DNA of 64,000 bases from Chitinophagaceae bacterium. Its GTDB lineage: Bacteria; Bacteroidota; Bacteroidia; Chitinophagales; Chitinophagaceae. The notes beneath the pieces were generated by a model. The model was not told the DNA's origin. It did no database searches and was given only the letters and a program-made list of their open reading frames with translations. Location of the stretch: NCBI GenBank assembly GCA_016708765.1, contig JADJFD010000004.1:124001-188000 (forward strand). Reading direction: 5' to 3'. Below are positions 1 through 9,220 of the stretch, in pieces (positions within the stretch are counted from its first letter, which is position 1; every line of letters starts with the position of its first letter). Made by a program: the position numbers and the translations under genes.

Positions 1-209
1 ACAACAAGTACAGGAATTCGAACACCTACAGTGAGTCAAGAAATAGTAACAGCAATTCCGGGAACTCTTTGCGGAATATTTTTAATGGAAACAACAATTC
101 TTCTTCTGGTTCAAAAGTAAACACCAACTCCAGTAGTGGAAATTCCAACAATAGTTCGGGATCATCTTCTGGAAGTAGCGGTATCACTTCACCTTTAAGG
201 AAATTTTAA
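1..209 (+). CDS. 3' end of a Ser/Asn-rich protein (5' end outside window)
   Basis: An open frame enters from the left edge (codons in phase with base 3) and stops with TAA at 207-209. The visible 68 residues are almost entirely Ser, Asn and Gly with scattered basic residues and end in SPLRKF. This is a disordered, low-complexity tail of an exported or surface protein of a kind common in Bacteroidota. Only the tail is visible, so no function can be given. The porin gene follows after 76 bp on the same strand, so the two may be co-transcribed. Short direct repeats of AGT/AAC codons account for the composition. Confidence 0.6.
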   Translation, partial: NKYRNSNTYSESRNSNSNSGNSLRNIFNGNNNSSSGSKVNTNSSSGNSNNSSGSSSGSSGITSPLRKF

Positions 210-285
210 ATCCTTCTTACATGCTTTTTTGCCACTTACCAAAATGGCCTGAACCAACCTATTCGTTACCTTTTAACTCATTATA

Positions 286-1833
286 ATGAAAAAAATATTT
301 TTACTTGCAGCCATCTGTGCCTGCAGCCAATATATTTCTGCCCAAGAACCTGCTGATGCTTTACGTTATTCTTGGACAACTTCCAGCGGTACCGCAAGAC
401 AACAAGCCATTGGAGGAGCAATGACATCGCTTGGGGGTGACATTTCTGCCACTTTTGTAAATCCGGCTGGTCTTGGTTTTTACAAAACAGGAGATTTCGT
501 TTTAACTCCTGGTTATAACCTTTTTAATAACGACGCTACTTATTACGGCCGATCGGAAAAAGACAAAAGAAATAGTTTTTCCTTCGGCACATCTGGTTTT
601 GTGATGGGTACAGAAACAAATGACAGACGAAGAAATAAATCTGGTGTTGCTATGGCTATTGCCATCAACAGGACAGCAAGTTTCAGCAATAAAATTCTTT
701 ACAGAGGCTTGAATACACAAAACTCTTACTCACAAAAATTTTTGGAAGAAATAAATAACAATAATGATAAAGATGCCAACAGCGTAGCATCGAACTATCC
801 GTTTGGAACAAGTCTTGCGTTCAATACTTATTGGATAGATACAATAAATGGAGGTTCGTCTGGCAATTTTCAATTTAAATCCCGGGCAACAATCGGGAAT
901 TTGTTGCAGGAAAACTCTATTACCAATTCTGGTGGCATTACAGAACTTGCATTGGCTTTTGCAGGAAACAGTAATGACAAATTTTATTTTGGGGGAACCA
1001 TCGGTATCCCTTTTTTAAACTATAATAGAGAAAGCAGTTTTACAGAAGCAGATGCATCAACAAATACGAATAACAATTTTGATTACGCATCGATTAGTGA
1101 AAACTTGAATACAAGCGGAATTGGCATAAATCTTAAAATGGGTATTATTTATAAACCTAAAGAATATATTCGCCTTGGTTTGGCGATCCACACACCTACT
1201 TTTTACTCTTTAACTGATAAGTACAATGCATTCGTAACTACTAATACTGAAAGCTATAAAGGATTGTTGAATCAAAGCTCTGGAGAATTTACTAATAACG
1301 AAGATGCAGAATTCAGGTATTACCATATTACACCCTATCGTATTATGGCCAGTGCATCTTATATACTCAGAGAAATTGAAGATGTAAGAAAACAAAAGGG
1401 ATTTTTAACTGCAGATATTGAATATGTAAATTATAAAGCCTCTTCATACACAACAGATCCAGATGGTGATAACAGCGATGAAACAAAAAATTATCTCAAG
1501 ACATTGAACGGCGCCATTGATGATGCTTACAAAGGAACATTCAATATAAAAGCAGGTGGTGAATTAAAATTCACAACAATAATGGCAAGGTTAGGTATGG
1601 CATATTATGGGAATCCCTATAAAAATTTGGGGCAAGGTGAAAAAGGTAGTCGCTTTCAGCTAAGTGGCGGGTTAGGCTATAGAAATAAGGGGATGTTTAT
1701 CGATCTTACCTATGTTCATACAATGGGAAAAGATATGCATTACGCTTATCGATTACAGAACTCAGCATATGCTGGTGCTAGTCTGAAACAAACTGGTGGA
1801 AATATTCTGGCCACTATCGGATTTAAAATATAG
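286..1833 (+). CDS. OmpP1/FadL-like outer membrane beta-barrel protein
   Basis: A 515-residue exported protein with a signal peptide (residues 1-19, cleavage after YISA). Just after it lies the OmpP1/FadL-type plug region: a Gly/Ala-rich stretch leading into SLGGDIS and then NPAGLGF at about 59-65. The rest alternates aromatic and polar residues as in a beta barrel, and the chain ends in a phenylalanine-containing strand (GFKI). In the family, FadL-type channels import hydrophobic compounds. Bacteroidota homologues are very diverse and the substrate here is unknown. Length fits the family. A terminator follows directly, so this gene probably ends its transcript. Confidence 0.8.
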   Translation: MKKIFLLAAICACSQYISAQEPADALRYSWTTSSGTARQQAIGGAMTSLGGDISATFVNPAGLGFYKTGDFVLTPGYNLFNNDATYYGRSEKDKRNSFSFGTSGFVMGTETNDRRRNKSGVAMAIAINRTASFSNKILYRGLNTQNSYSQKFLEEINNNNDKDANSVASNYPFGTSLAFNTYWIDTINGGSSGNFQFKSRATIGNLLQENSITNSGGITELALAFAGNSNDKFYFGGTIGIPFLNYNRESSFTEADASTNTNNNFDYASISENLNTSGIGINLKMGIIYKPKEYIRLGLAIHTPTFYSLTDKYNAFVTTNTESYKGLLNQSSGEFTNNEDAEFRYYHITPYRIMASASYILREIEDVRKQKGFLTADIEYVNYKASSYTTDPDGDNSDETKNYLKTLNGAIDDAYKGTFNIKAGGELKFTTIMARLGMAYYGNPYKNLGQGEKGSRFQLSGGLGYRNKGMFIDLTYVHTMGKDMHYAYRLQNSAYAGASLKQTGGNILATIGFKI

Positions 1834-1854
1834 TCGCAATCATATCCGCTGCTT

Positions 1855-1888
1855 AAAAAGGTGTCAGTAATGATACCTTTATTTTTTT
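1855..1888 (+). terminator. Rho-independent terminator after the porin gene
   Basis: AAAGGTGTC and GATACCTTT form a 9-bp stem with one G.T pair around a six-base loop, followed by a run of seven T. It lies 22 bp after the porin stop codon and just before the end of the convergent HSDR_N gene, and A-rich sequence on the other side could let it act both ways. Confidence 0.7.
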
Positions 1889-1891
1889 CAA

Positions 1892-2329
1892 CTAATCCAT
1901 CTCAGGAATTTCAGAACACGGTACCAACTGTCCATCCTTTTTTTCCCAAGCAAAGCAGTTGCTGCCATTTGTAATTACTAAGAATTTAACCGGGATACTA
2001 ATGTTATAACGTAGCACCTGCTGCAACACAGCTTCGTCCAGTTTTATTTCCATTGATTTGCATTCTACCATTAACCAAGGCATATGATTTGTATCATACA
2101 CAAGAATGTCAAATCTTTTTTTAAGCTCCCCGAGCTTAAGTTCTTTTTCTGTCGCAATTAAAGAAGATGGATATTTTTTAATCCCTACCAAGTATTTAAT
2201 AAAATTTTGCCTCACCCATTCTTCCGGGGTAAGTATTATCCATTTTTTCCGAAGTTTGTCAAAAATCGACTCCTTCCCTTCCTCCTTTTTGATTCTGAAA
2301 TCCTGCTCAGGGTAGTTGATAATTATCAT
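1892..2329 (-). CDS. Solo HSDR_N-type (PD-(D/E)XK fold) protein
   Basis: A 145-residue protein matching the type I restriction R-subunit N-terminal family (HSDR_N, PF13588-like). The nuclease core is visible: a helix with EEWVRQ (about 36-41), then the acidic strand RFDILVYD with Asp74, then the VECK motif with Glu89 and Lys91. This is the D-Xn-EXK arrangement of PD-(D/E)XK nucleases. There is no helicase domain and no HsdM or HsdS gene nearby, so it is not a restriction system. Such stand-alone proteins are common in Bacteroidota and uncharacterised. It is divergent from the AMP nucleosidase gene across only 30 bp. A perfect -7 box begins 5 bp upstream of its ATG. Confidence 0.8.
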   Translation of the reverse strand: MIIINYPEQDFRIKKEEGKESIFDKLRKKWIILTPEEWVRQNFIKYLVGIKKYPSSLIATEKELKLGELKKRFDILVYDTNHMPWLMVECKSMEIKLDEAVLQQVLRYNISIPVKFLVITNGSNCFAWEKKDGQLVPCSEIPEMD

Positions 2330-2333
2330 GCTT

Positions 2334-2341
2334 CAAAAGTA
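2334..2341 (-). promoter_or_regulatory. Bacteroidota -7 promoter box (TACTTTTG) for the HSDR_N gene
   Basis: On the minus strand the sequence reads TACTTTTG, a perfect TAnnTTTG box, ending 4 nt before the ATG at 2329. The predicted transcript would start at or next to the start codon. No convincing -33 TTG partner is seen. Confidence 0.55.
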
Positions 2342-2359
2342 ATTGTTTAAATTGCACAC

Positions 2360-3130
2360 ATGAAGACAAAAGAAGAAATAGTAGAAAACTGGCTTCCGAG
2401 ATATACCGGAGAAAAGCTTGAAAACTTTGGGCAATATATATTGCTTACCAATTTCAGCAACTATGTAAACATGTTTGCCGAATGGAATAATGTAGAAATA
2501 GTTGGTGTAGGTAAACCAATGGTATGTGCAACAGCAGATAATATCACCATTATAAATTTTGGAATGGGTAGCCCTACAGCGGCTACAATCATGGATCTGC
2601 TTTCTGCCATTGAACCCAAAGCTGTTTTATTCCTGGGAAAATGTGGCGGTTTAAAAAAACGTAATAAATTAGGCGACCTTATTTTACCAATTGCTGCCAT
2701 AAGAGGAGAAGGAACATCGAACGACTATTTCCCTCCGGAAGTACCAGCATTACCAGCCTTTGCTTTACAAAAAGCAGTATCCACAACTATACGGGATTAT
2801 GGCGTTGATTACTGGACAGGAACTGTTTACACCACTAACCGCCGTGTATGGGAACATGATGAGCCATTTAAAGAGTACCTGCAACAGATTAGAGCTTATG
2901 CGATTGACATGGAAACGGCAACTGTTTTCACTGTTGGTTTTTATAATAAAATACCAACAGGAGCACTATTATTAGTAAGCGATCAACCAATGACACCAGA
3001 TGGTGTAAAAACAGAAGAAAGTGACAAGAACGTTACAGCCCAGTTTGTAGAGAATCATATTAAAATAGGGATTGACTCTTTGAAGCAACTAATGAATGAC
3101 GGAATGACTGTGAGACATCTTAAATTTTAA
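2360..3130 (+). CDS. amn: AMP nucleosidase
   Basis: A 256-residue protein of the short Bacteroidota AMP nucleosidase type, which splits AMP into adenine and ribose 5-phosphate and so acts in purine salvage and adenylate balance. The nucleoside phosphorylase fold is clear: the glycine-rich strand NFGMGSPTA, then FLGKCGGL, the YTTNRRVWEH segment, the substrate-binding DMETATVF motif and the C-terminal SDQPMTPDG. The E. coli enzyme carries an additional N-terminal domain that is absent here, as is usual for this phylum. The ATG at 2360 leaves 30 bp to the divergent HSDR_N gene, which must hold both promoters. The next two genes follow closely on the same strand and may be read with it. Confidence 0.88.
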   Translation: MKTKEEIVENWLPRYTGEKLENFGQYILLTNFSNYVNMFAEWNNVEIVGVGKPMVCATADNITIINFGMGSPTAATIMDLLSAIEPKAVLFLGKCGGLKKRNKLGDLILPIAAIRGEGTSNDYFPPEVPALPAFALQKAVSTTIRDYGVDYWTGTVYTTNRRVWEHDEPFKEYLQQIRAYAIDMETATVFTVGFYNKIPTGALLLVSDQPMTPDGVKTEESDKNVTAQFVENHIKIGIDSLKQLMNDGMTVRHLKF

Positions 3131-3142
3131 TTGCCCTGGCTT

Positions 3143-3517
3143 ATGAAATTTCTTTTAATCTTATCATTCGTTTCCACACTACTTCTTTCTAGTAGTGAAT
3201 GCAATAAGAAAAAAACAAATTCTATACTCAAAGGACGATTAGAAATAAAAGGCATCTGCTATAATTACACTATTAAATTAATAGAAGGCTCGTTAGATAC
3301 TTCCTTAATTACCGCCAAATGGACTGATGAAAATACAGGCAAAAATTACTCCGACGTATTTGGATTAGCGGAAGCATGTAAATTTCCAAACTCAATTAAA
3401 GAGGGAGAAGAATTCAACTTTATTGTTGACACAATCGAGTCGGAACCCTGCATAGTTTGTAACGCTTACTACCTACCCCCTTCCCGGAAAATAAAAATTA
3501 AAGTGGTTGACAACTGA
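3143..3517 (+). CDS. Small exported protein of unknown function
   Basis: I do not recognise this protein. It is about 124 residues, beginning at ATG 3143. An upstream TTG at 3131 is in frame but would add residues before an otherwise normal signal peptide. The N-terminus has a lysine, a hydrophobic stretch (FLLILSFVSTLLL) and then SSSEC. The cysteine resembles a lipobox cysteine, but Glu at -1 makes lipoprotein processing doubtful. The remainder is a mixed beta-like domain containing four further cysteines, including EPCIVC. It starts 12 bp after amn, and its TGA overlaps the ATG of the ABC gene by one base, so it is probably translated together with that gene. Confidence 0.6.
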   Translation: MKFLLILSFVSTLLLSSSECNKKKTNSILKGRLEIKGICYNYTIKLIEGSLDTSLITAKWTDENTGKNYSDVFGLAEACKFPNSIKEGEEFNFIVDTIESEPCIVCNAYYLPPSRKIKIKVVDN

Positions 3518-5226
3518 TGCAGCCATTATTATCAATAAAAAATCTCTCTATTGATTTTCATACAGAATCATCAATAACCAATGCCTTAAAAAACATTTCT
3601 ATTGAAATAAATAGCGGTGAAGTTGTTGCCTTGGTTGGCGAATCCGGTTCAGGAAAATCTATTACCGCTCTTTCCATCTTACAACTACTTCCTTCACCAC
3701 CTGCGAAATATACCTCCGGCGAAATAATTTTTACGGAGGAAAATAATTCAATAGACTTATTGAAAAGAAGCAGGCATGAAATGCAAAATATTCGTGGCAA
3801 TAAAATCGCAATGATATTTCAGGAGCCAATGACTTCTTTAAACCCTGTACTTACTTGCGGTAGCCAGATACAGGAAGCATTGATACAACATAAAAAAATA
3901 AATAAGAGAGAAGCCAAAAAGCAAACATTAGAATGGTTTGACAAAGTGAAGCTGCCAACTCCTTCAAACATGTACGACCGATATCCGCACCAGCTAAGTG
4001 GCGGACAAAAGCAACGGGTAATGATTGCAATGGCTATGTGTTGCGAGCCGTCATTACTTATTTGTGATGAACCTACAACAGCTTTGGATGTTACCGTACA
4101 AAAAACAATACTACAGTTGTTGAAAGAATTACAACAGCAATCTAACATGGGCATTATTTTTATTACTCATGATCTTGGTGTGGTGGCAGAAATAGCAGAC
4201 CGGGCTGTCGTAATGTATAAAGGAGAAATTGTTGAGCAAAACTCAGTAAAAGAAATTTTTTTCAATCCACAACATGCCTATACAAAAGCCTTGCTTGCCT
4301 GCCGGCCTGTAAATCATGAAAGAGGAAAGAGACTTCCAATAGTGTCAGATTTCATGGAAGTTAGTACTACAGAGAAGAAACAAGAAACTCCTACTGAAAA
4401 AAAAGGCTCTTCTACGGATAATGTTTTGAAAATTGAAAACCTATCTGTTTGGTTTCCTACTAAAAAGTCAATTTTCGGCAAAACACTTACCTATACTAAA
4501 GCAGTTGATGATGTAAGTTTTGATTTGTACAAAGGAGAAACATTGGGATTAGTTGGCGAAAGCGGATGTGGAAAAACCACATTAGGAAGAACGTTACTCC
4601 GGCTTATTGAACCAACATCGGGTAAGATAATTTATAATGGTGTTGACCTTACTGCAAAAAAAAGAGATGAAATAAGAGCATTAAGAAAAGAAATGCAAAT
4701 AATTTTTCAAGATCCTTATTCCTCACTCAATCCAAGAATAACAATAGGCTCGGCCATAGCAGAGCCTTTAAAAGTACATGGTATAAATTCCACAGAAAAG
4801 CAAAGAAGAGATAAAGTGGCCGACCTGCTTGAGAAAGTTGACTTGAAAGCAGAACACTTTAATCGTTATCCCCATGAATTTAGTGGTGGTCAACGTCAAA
4901 GAATAGTTATTGCAAGAGCATTGGCCTTAAACCCATCTTTTATTATTTGCGACGAATCAGTTTCAGCCTTAGATGTAAGTGTACAGGCACAGGTATTAAA
5001 TCTATTGAATGACCTTAAAAAAGAGTTTGGTTTCACTATCATTTTTATATCGCATGATTTATCTGTGGTAAGATATATTAGCGATCGCATTATGGTAATG
5101 AACAAGGGTAAGATTGAAGAAACAGGAGCTGCTGACAGTGTTTATTTTAATCCTCAATCTGATTACACTAAAAGACTTATAGCATCAATTCCAAAAGGAG
5201 TTATCGCCAATCATCAGTCTTCGTAA
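3517..5226 (+). CDS. ABC transporter, two fused oligopeptide/dipeptide-type ATPase domains
   Basis: A 569-residue cytoplasmic protein with two nucleotide-binding domains of the Dpp/Opp type in one chain, the arrangement of GsiA or YejF. Domain 1 has Walker A GESGSGKS (about 41-48), the signature LSGGQKQRV and Walker B LLICDEPTTALD. Domain 2 starts near residue 306 and has GESGCGKT, FSGGQRQRI and FIICDESVSALD. In domain 2, Pro is replaced by Ser in the usual DEP motif. Both carry the C-terminal oligopeptide extension (HAYTKALLACRP, SDYTKRLIASIP). It should energise uptake of peptides or similar solutes, but no permease or binding protein is adjacent. The start overlaps the previous stop by one base. 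The 3' end overlaps the convergent TraB/GumN gene by 13 bp. Confidence 0.9.
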   Translation: MQPLLSIKNLSIDFHTESSITNALKNISIEINSGEVVALVGESGSGKSITALSILQLLPSPPAKYTSGEIIFTEENNSIDLLKRSRHEMQNIRGNKIAMIFQEPMTSLNPVLTCGSQIQEALIQHKKINKREAKKQTLEWFDKVKLPTPSNMYDRYPHQLSGGQKQRVMIAMAMCCEPSLLICDEPTTALDVTVQKTILQLLKELQQQSNMGIIFITHDLGVVAEIADRAVVMYKGEIVEQNSVKEIFFNPQHAYTKALLACRPVNHERGKRLPIVSDFMEVSTTEKKQETPTEKKGSSTDNVLKIENLSVWFPTKKSIFGKTLTYTKAVDDVSFDLYKGETLGLVGESGCGKTTLGRTLLRLIEPTSGKIIYNGVDLTAKKRDEIRALRKEMQIIFQDPYSSLNPRITIGSAIAEPLKVHGINSTEKQRRDKVADLLEKVDLKAEHFNRYPHEFSGGQRQRIVIARALALNPSFIICDESVSALDVSVQAQVLNLLNDLKKEFGFTIIFISHDLSVVRYISDRIMVMNKGKIEETGAADSVYFNPQSDYTKRLIASIPKGVIANHQSS

Positions 5227-5531
5227 TCATCTTCATTATCTTTTCCATAAAACTGCTTAGCACTGTTTCTACGAGAGTAAAGCATCTTTTTCAACTCTAA
5301 CTTAAGTTGAGAATTCAATGATTCGTCTGATTTTATTTTAGTTTCGGTGAATGAAGTAAAATTGTATTTATTGTAACTATAAGATGAAAATACTCCTGAC
5401 AAAACTGATTTACTATTCTCATCATCTTCAAACTCAAACTCTAGCGGATTCTCGGGCACAAGACCAACAGTAGCCAACTTCCAGTTTACATCATCTTTTT
5501 TGTGCTTGTACTGGAAAAAGTAAATGAACCC
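5214..5531 (-). pseudogene. Out-of-frame C-terminal part of the TraB/GumN-like gene
   Basis: Downstream of the premature stop at 5486, the +1-corrected frame stays open to a stop at 5214. Read through the T5/A5 run at 5532-5536 with one extra A, the chain continues GFIYFFQYKHKKDDVNWKL and on to the acidic end DNEDDYED, restoring a 1270-residue product. The restored length is an exact multiple of three. This should be merged with the neighbouring 5486-9025 entry as one gene. An ATG at 5477 could start an 87-residue protein, but it lies inside the natural continuation and is not a separate gene. Confidence 0.7.
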
Positions 5532-8500
5532 TTTTTCCCGTTATAAGTTGTCTGCATCCTGTCAAGGTAAACAACTGAATCAGGCTTATTATATGTGGAA
5601 CTTTCCATTAAAGCACTTTTGCCAAGATCGAGATGATTATTGTATTGTGCTGGGAACTTATCAAGTTGTTTCTCTCGTTTTAGGGTAGAATATAATTCGT
5701 ACCGATATTCTTCAAGTCCGGCAAAATAATTCATAAGTGTATCCGGATAAGATTTTTTATTATCCCTTAAAAGCTGAAGTGTATTAAACTTAAGCTCTTT
5801 ATCATTTGACCTGAGCATTTGTTCAATCAAAAGTTTCACTGCAGGTTTACTATCCCAGAATGGTAATAATAAAGTGGCATAAAGGTTTAAGTCAGCATTT
5901 CCAATATCCTTATCATCGTCGGTTCCAAGATAAGAAGAGGTCTTACTGTCTAACTTATTTTCTTCGGCTTTGGCAATTGATTTTTTCTTTTCAGCAATTG
6001 ATTGCTTTCTCAATTCCTGTTTGGCTTCTATAAGAAATTTACTATAGTATATCTCATAATCCGTCGGTTGCACTAATCCGCTATCTACCATTTTCCCAAG
6101 CATTTTCATTATACTGCTTTTATAATCTTCCAGATTCAGTAATGGAAGAAGATCAGGAAGGATTGCTTTTGTCAACTGCAACGTATCTGATAATTCATCC
6201 AAAAAATTTCCGTTATCAAAACTATAGTTTGATCGATACATCTTTAGTAATTCGTAAGCCCCATAATCAGAAAAGCTACTTTCCGAAAAATCCAAAACTG
6301 GCGGTTCATTAGTAACTATTTCCCTAAAAGCATTAAAAGCAAATGCAGTTTTTTGTTGTAGCAATGTTTCCAACACAGGGTATTGCAGTTGAATAGTATC
6401 GTCTAGAGAATAATACAAATCTTTTAAATACAGTGCAGCCTCTTTTGTTGAAATTTTATCAAACTTAGCAATCAATGCTTTTTTTGTATCAAGATATTTT
6501 TTCTCACTCCAATTTAATGAGGCTATTGCCTTTTTTAACTGTGGCATATCAGATGAATCAATCTCTATTTCAGTAATTTTTGAAACCGCTCTTTTGTGCG
6601 CAATAGAATCGTTACTAAAAAAATCATTAAAGAAAACAGCTGTTTTCTTTTCAAATGGATTTACTCCTTTCAGCGTATCTACAGGAGTAAAACTTTCATA
6701 AAAACTTTTTATAAATGAACTTGGTTTTGAAAGTGTATCGGTTTGAGACATTAATGTAAAGCCTATCCCATCCTTATAAAATACTTTGGCCCAGAAAGAC
6801 CTGCTGCTTCCTGTATCAGACACAACCGTTTCCCATACTTTTATGCCATTGGGTAAATCATTTCTTTTCTTCTCTCTTACAATCAAGGTACTATCGGAGC
6901 TAAACCACATATCATTGTCATTTTCCAGCATCGAACTATCTTTTGAATAATAATATCTTGGCAATCTATAAAATGTTACCATTATCTTTTCGCCTGTACT
7001 ATCATTCTTGATAATTTTATTACGATATGCGCCGCCTTCCAGCAAGTCATCTTCTGATAGCTCTTCACCATTATCATCGTCAAGGCCATAATAACTAAAT
7101 TGAGGAATGTCGATTTTAATTTTATCCTGAACAGGAAAAACCGGAGTCCTTACTGAAAAATATAATGCAGTATCATTTTCGAGCTTAGCTTCCTTATAAA
7201 CAAAAGGCATAATCTCAAAAGAACTCAGAAAGTTATTCAATTCAGTGGTTTCTTTTTTACCATGAGCTATCAATGTGTAATAATGTGGACCCTGAATAAG
7301 AAAACGGGTAAGAAAAATATTCCCTTTTTTATCTCTGTACGTCGCATCCAATGCGGGATATCCATTGAATGTTGTTTGCTTACGGCTAAGTTGTGTATCA
7401 ATAAATTCAGAAGCCATAAAACTCTCGTCCATTAACCCAAGGTCAAATGTGTCTTCTTCTGCAAAGCGGTAATTATGAATACTAGTTTTTATTACCCTAT
7501 AATGGTTGCCAGATTTTTTATCTTCCGCATCATATATCCAACTACCATCATTACCAACAAAAGGTTCCTGCGGCATATCGACAGCAAACCCGCCGTAAGA
7601 TGGAGAATATTTTTTCCAACCAACAGCATTTTTATATTCTTTCAGTTGAATACTTCCGAAAAACTTATTCGCTTCTTCTCCTAGTTTAACATAATCACCA
7701 TTACCACTCATTTTAAAAAAGATAATTTCAAACGGAGTGATAAACATATTGTAGCGTTGCAGATCTCCTCTACGGGTTCTGCTGGTTACATCAATTCCTT
7801 TATGGCCATTTTTTACAATGGTTGCTTTTGTAATAATTTTTCCGGGAACATTCTCATAAAGCAAGCTGTCCAATTTTTTGTACACTTCATCTTCGCTATG
7901 ATTCCACATCCAGGCATTAGTCATAATCCTTGTATACATATAATAGCTGCCATTCGCCATATCTGCATACTGCCATTGGTCTAATGAACCTTCTTCGGCC
8001 ATTTTGTAGAATGTTCCGGGAATGTCTACATTGATAAATCCATCTTTTGATGACTCTTTACGAAATGTAACCGGAACCCGAATCTTATCCACCATGTCTT
8101 TTTCACGACTTGCTCTTTCGCCCATCTTTACCGGACGAAGTTTGTATCCTTTGCCTCTTAATATTTCGATTACTCCTCTGTCGCCAGGTAAGTGTGCAGC
8201 GCCAACGCCAACAAACAAAACAGAACCAGATTTAATAATTGAATCAATTGAATTAGCCTGAATGTAATTTCGCTGATACAAAAATTTCTCGTCGAAGGCT
8301 TCAGATACACTATTATACTTGTTGATGGAATCTAACTGATCCAGATTTCCAGAACGGTATGCTTCTTGTAATTTGTAAGCAGAGTATTCTCCAGCCATAT
8401 CGCTATAGCTACGATCTTTCTTGTTTTTATCATTTGCAGCATCCTTATATGCTTCGGCCATTAACCGCATACTTTCTCCATAGTCTTCAACACCAGCCAC

Positions 8501-9025
8501 TTTTTTACCCCATTTTTTCCCGCATTGAAAAATATACATATCGAGATAAGTGTCTTCTTCGAAGTCGCTGGTTTCATTACCATAAGACCGATACAACAAA
8601 CTATTAATAGTAGATGGATTACTATACAGGGATTGCTCTATCTTATTGTAGTAATCAAAAAACTTAAGTGTGTTGATAGTAAGATAATCGTTAGGCATGC
8701 CAGTATATGCACTTAAGCGATTACTACTGTTGTAACCTTTCGATCCGCTCAGATCATATTTATTCATGTCCGCCTGCCAGGTTTCGGGATTAGTTTCTAA
8801 TGCCACAACCTGAGCTTTTCTTAATGCGACATAAAATGAATCCGGAAGATTAAAAGCCAGTTTGCTACTTACATGCATGGTACCAATAAGGTAAGATGGT
8901 TGAGCCAAACCTTTTCCGGTAATTTCCCAAAGCAGGCTGGGATATTTTTTTTCTTTTATTGTAAGCTGGGCTTCAGCACAAAAAAAAATAAGGAAGAAAA
9001 TGGGCAAGAAAATAATTCGTTTCAT
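5486..9025 (-). CDS. Very large exported TraB/GumN-domain protein (3' end frameshifted)
   Basis: An exported protein, 1179 residues to the present stop and 1270 after frame repair. The signal peptide is residues 1-19. Residues about 25-300 form a TraB/PrgY/GumN (TIKI-like) domain with both signature histidine motifs: GTMH (48-51) and GVGAAHLPG (273-281), plus LETNP (77-81) and GVEDYG. The TIKI relatives are metalloproteases; activity here is inference. Next come three modules about 150 residues apart, marked VDIP (333), VDMP (482) and IDIP (638). The first two share a following NGxxxxDxTxR element. A helical, repeat-like C-terminal half follows. Start chosen at 9025 because MKRIIFLP begins the signal peptide and the promoter box lies at 9068-9075, inside the alternative longer reading. 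Confidence 0.75.
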   Translation of the reverse strand: MKRIIFLPIFFLIFFCAEAQLTIKEKKYPSLLWEITGKGLAQPSYLIGTMHVSSKLAFNLPDSFYVALRKAQVVALETNPETWQADMNKYDLSGSKGYNSSNRLSAYTGMPNDYLTINTLKFFDYYNKIEQSLYSNPSTINSLLYRSYGNETSDFEEDTYLDMYIFQCGKKWGKKVAGVEDYGESMRLMAEAYKDAANDKNKKDRSYSDMAGEYSAYKLQEAYRSGNLDQLDSINKYNSVSEAFDEKFLYQRNYIQANSIDSIIKSGSVLFVGVGAAHLPGDRGVIEILRGKGYKLRPVKMGERASREKDMVDKIRVPVTFRKESSKDGFINVDIPGTFYKMAEEGSLDQWQYADMANGSYYMYTRIMTNAWMWNHSEDEVYKKLDSLLYENVPGKIITKATIVKNGHKGIDVTSRTRRGDLQRYNMFITPFEIIFFKMSGNGDYVKLGEEANKFFGSIQLKEYKNAVGWKKYSPSYGGFAVDMPQEPFVGNDGSWIYDAEDKKSGNHYRVIKTSIHNYRFAEEDTFDLGLMDESFMASEFIDTQLSRKQTTFNGYPALDATYRDKKGNIFLTRFLIQGPHYYTLIAHGKKETTELNNFLSSFEIMPFVYKEAKLENDTALYFSVRTPVFPVQDKIKIDIPQFSYYGLDDDNGEELSEDDLLEGGAYRNKIIKNDSTGEKIMVTFYRLPRYYYSKDSSMLENDNDMWFSSDSTLIVREKKRNDLPNGIKVWETVVSDTGSSRSFWAKVFYKDGIGFTLMSQTDTLSKPSSFIKSFYESFTPVDTLKGVNPFEKKTAVFFNDFFSNDSIAHKRAVSKITEIEIDSSDMPQLKKAIASLNWSEKKYLDTKKALIAKFDKISTKEAALYLKDLYYSLDDTIQLQYPVLETLLQQKTAFAFNAFREIVTNEPPVLDFSESSFSDYGAYELLKMYRSNYSFDNGNFLDELSDTLQLTKAILPDLLPLLNLEDYKSSIMKMLGKMVDSGLVQPTDYEIYYSKFLIEAKQELRKQSIAEKKKSIAKAEENKLDSKTSSYLGTDDDKDIGNADLNLYATLLLPFWDSKPAVKLLIEQMLRSNDKELKFNTLQLLRDNKKSYPDTLMNYFAGLEEYRYELYSTLKREKQLDKFPAQYNNHLDLGKSALMESSTYNKPDSVVYLDRMQTTYNGKKGSFTFSSTSTKKMM

Positions 9026-9067
9026 AAGAATTCTCACTTGGTAAACAGGATGATGAGTGACTATTGA

Positions 9068-9075
9068 CAAATTTA
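9068..9075 (-). promoter_or_regulatory. -7 promoter box (TAAATTTG) for the TraB/GumN gene
   Basis: The minus strand reads TAAATTTG, a perfect TAnnTTTG match 42 bp upstream of the ATG at 9025, predicting a leader of about 35 nt. It argues against a start at 9091, which would put the box inside the coding region. Confidence 0.55.
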
Positions 9076-9189
9076 AGATGCAATGGGGCATCTAAAAGCA
9101 TAAACTTATTATGATTTTCAGCTATTTAGCTTTCAGAGTTCCAAGTAAACAATCTTTAAGAAATTATCTTTTATTGCTGTAAAAAAGGT

Positions 9190-9197
9190 TACTTTTG
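9190..9197 (+). promoter_or_regulatory. -7 promoter box (TACTTTTG) upstream of structured RNA and queA
   Basis: A perfect TAnnTTTG box that would start transcription near 9203, about 18 nt before the GC-rich structured element and 110 nt before queA. No clear -33 TTG is visible at the normal distance (a TTG occurs 13 bp upstream). Confidence 0.55.
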
Positions 9198-9220
9198 CCA
9201 ACTTAAAATGCAGTCGCATT

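Noticed and set aside
1892..2329. A type I restriction system
   Set aside because: Only the N-terminal R-like domain is present; no helicase domain, HsdM or HsdS lies in the window.
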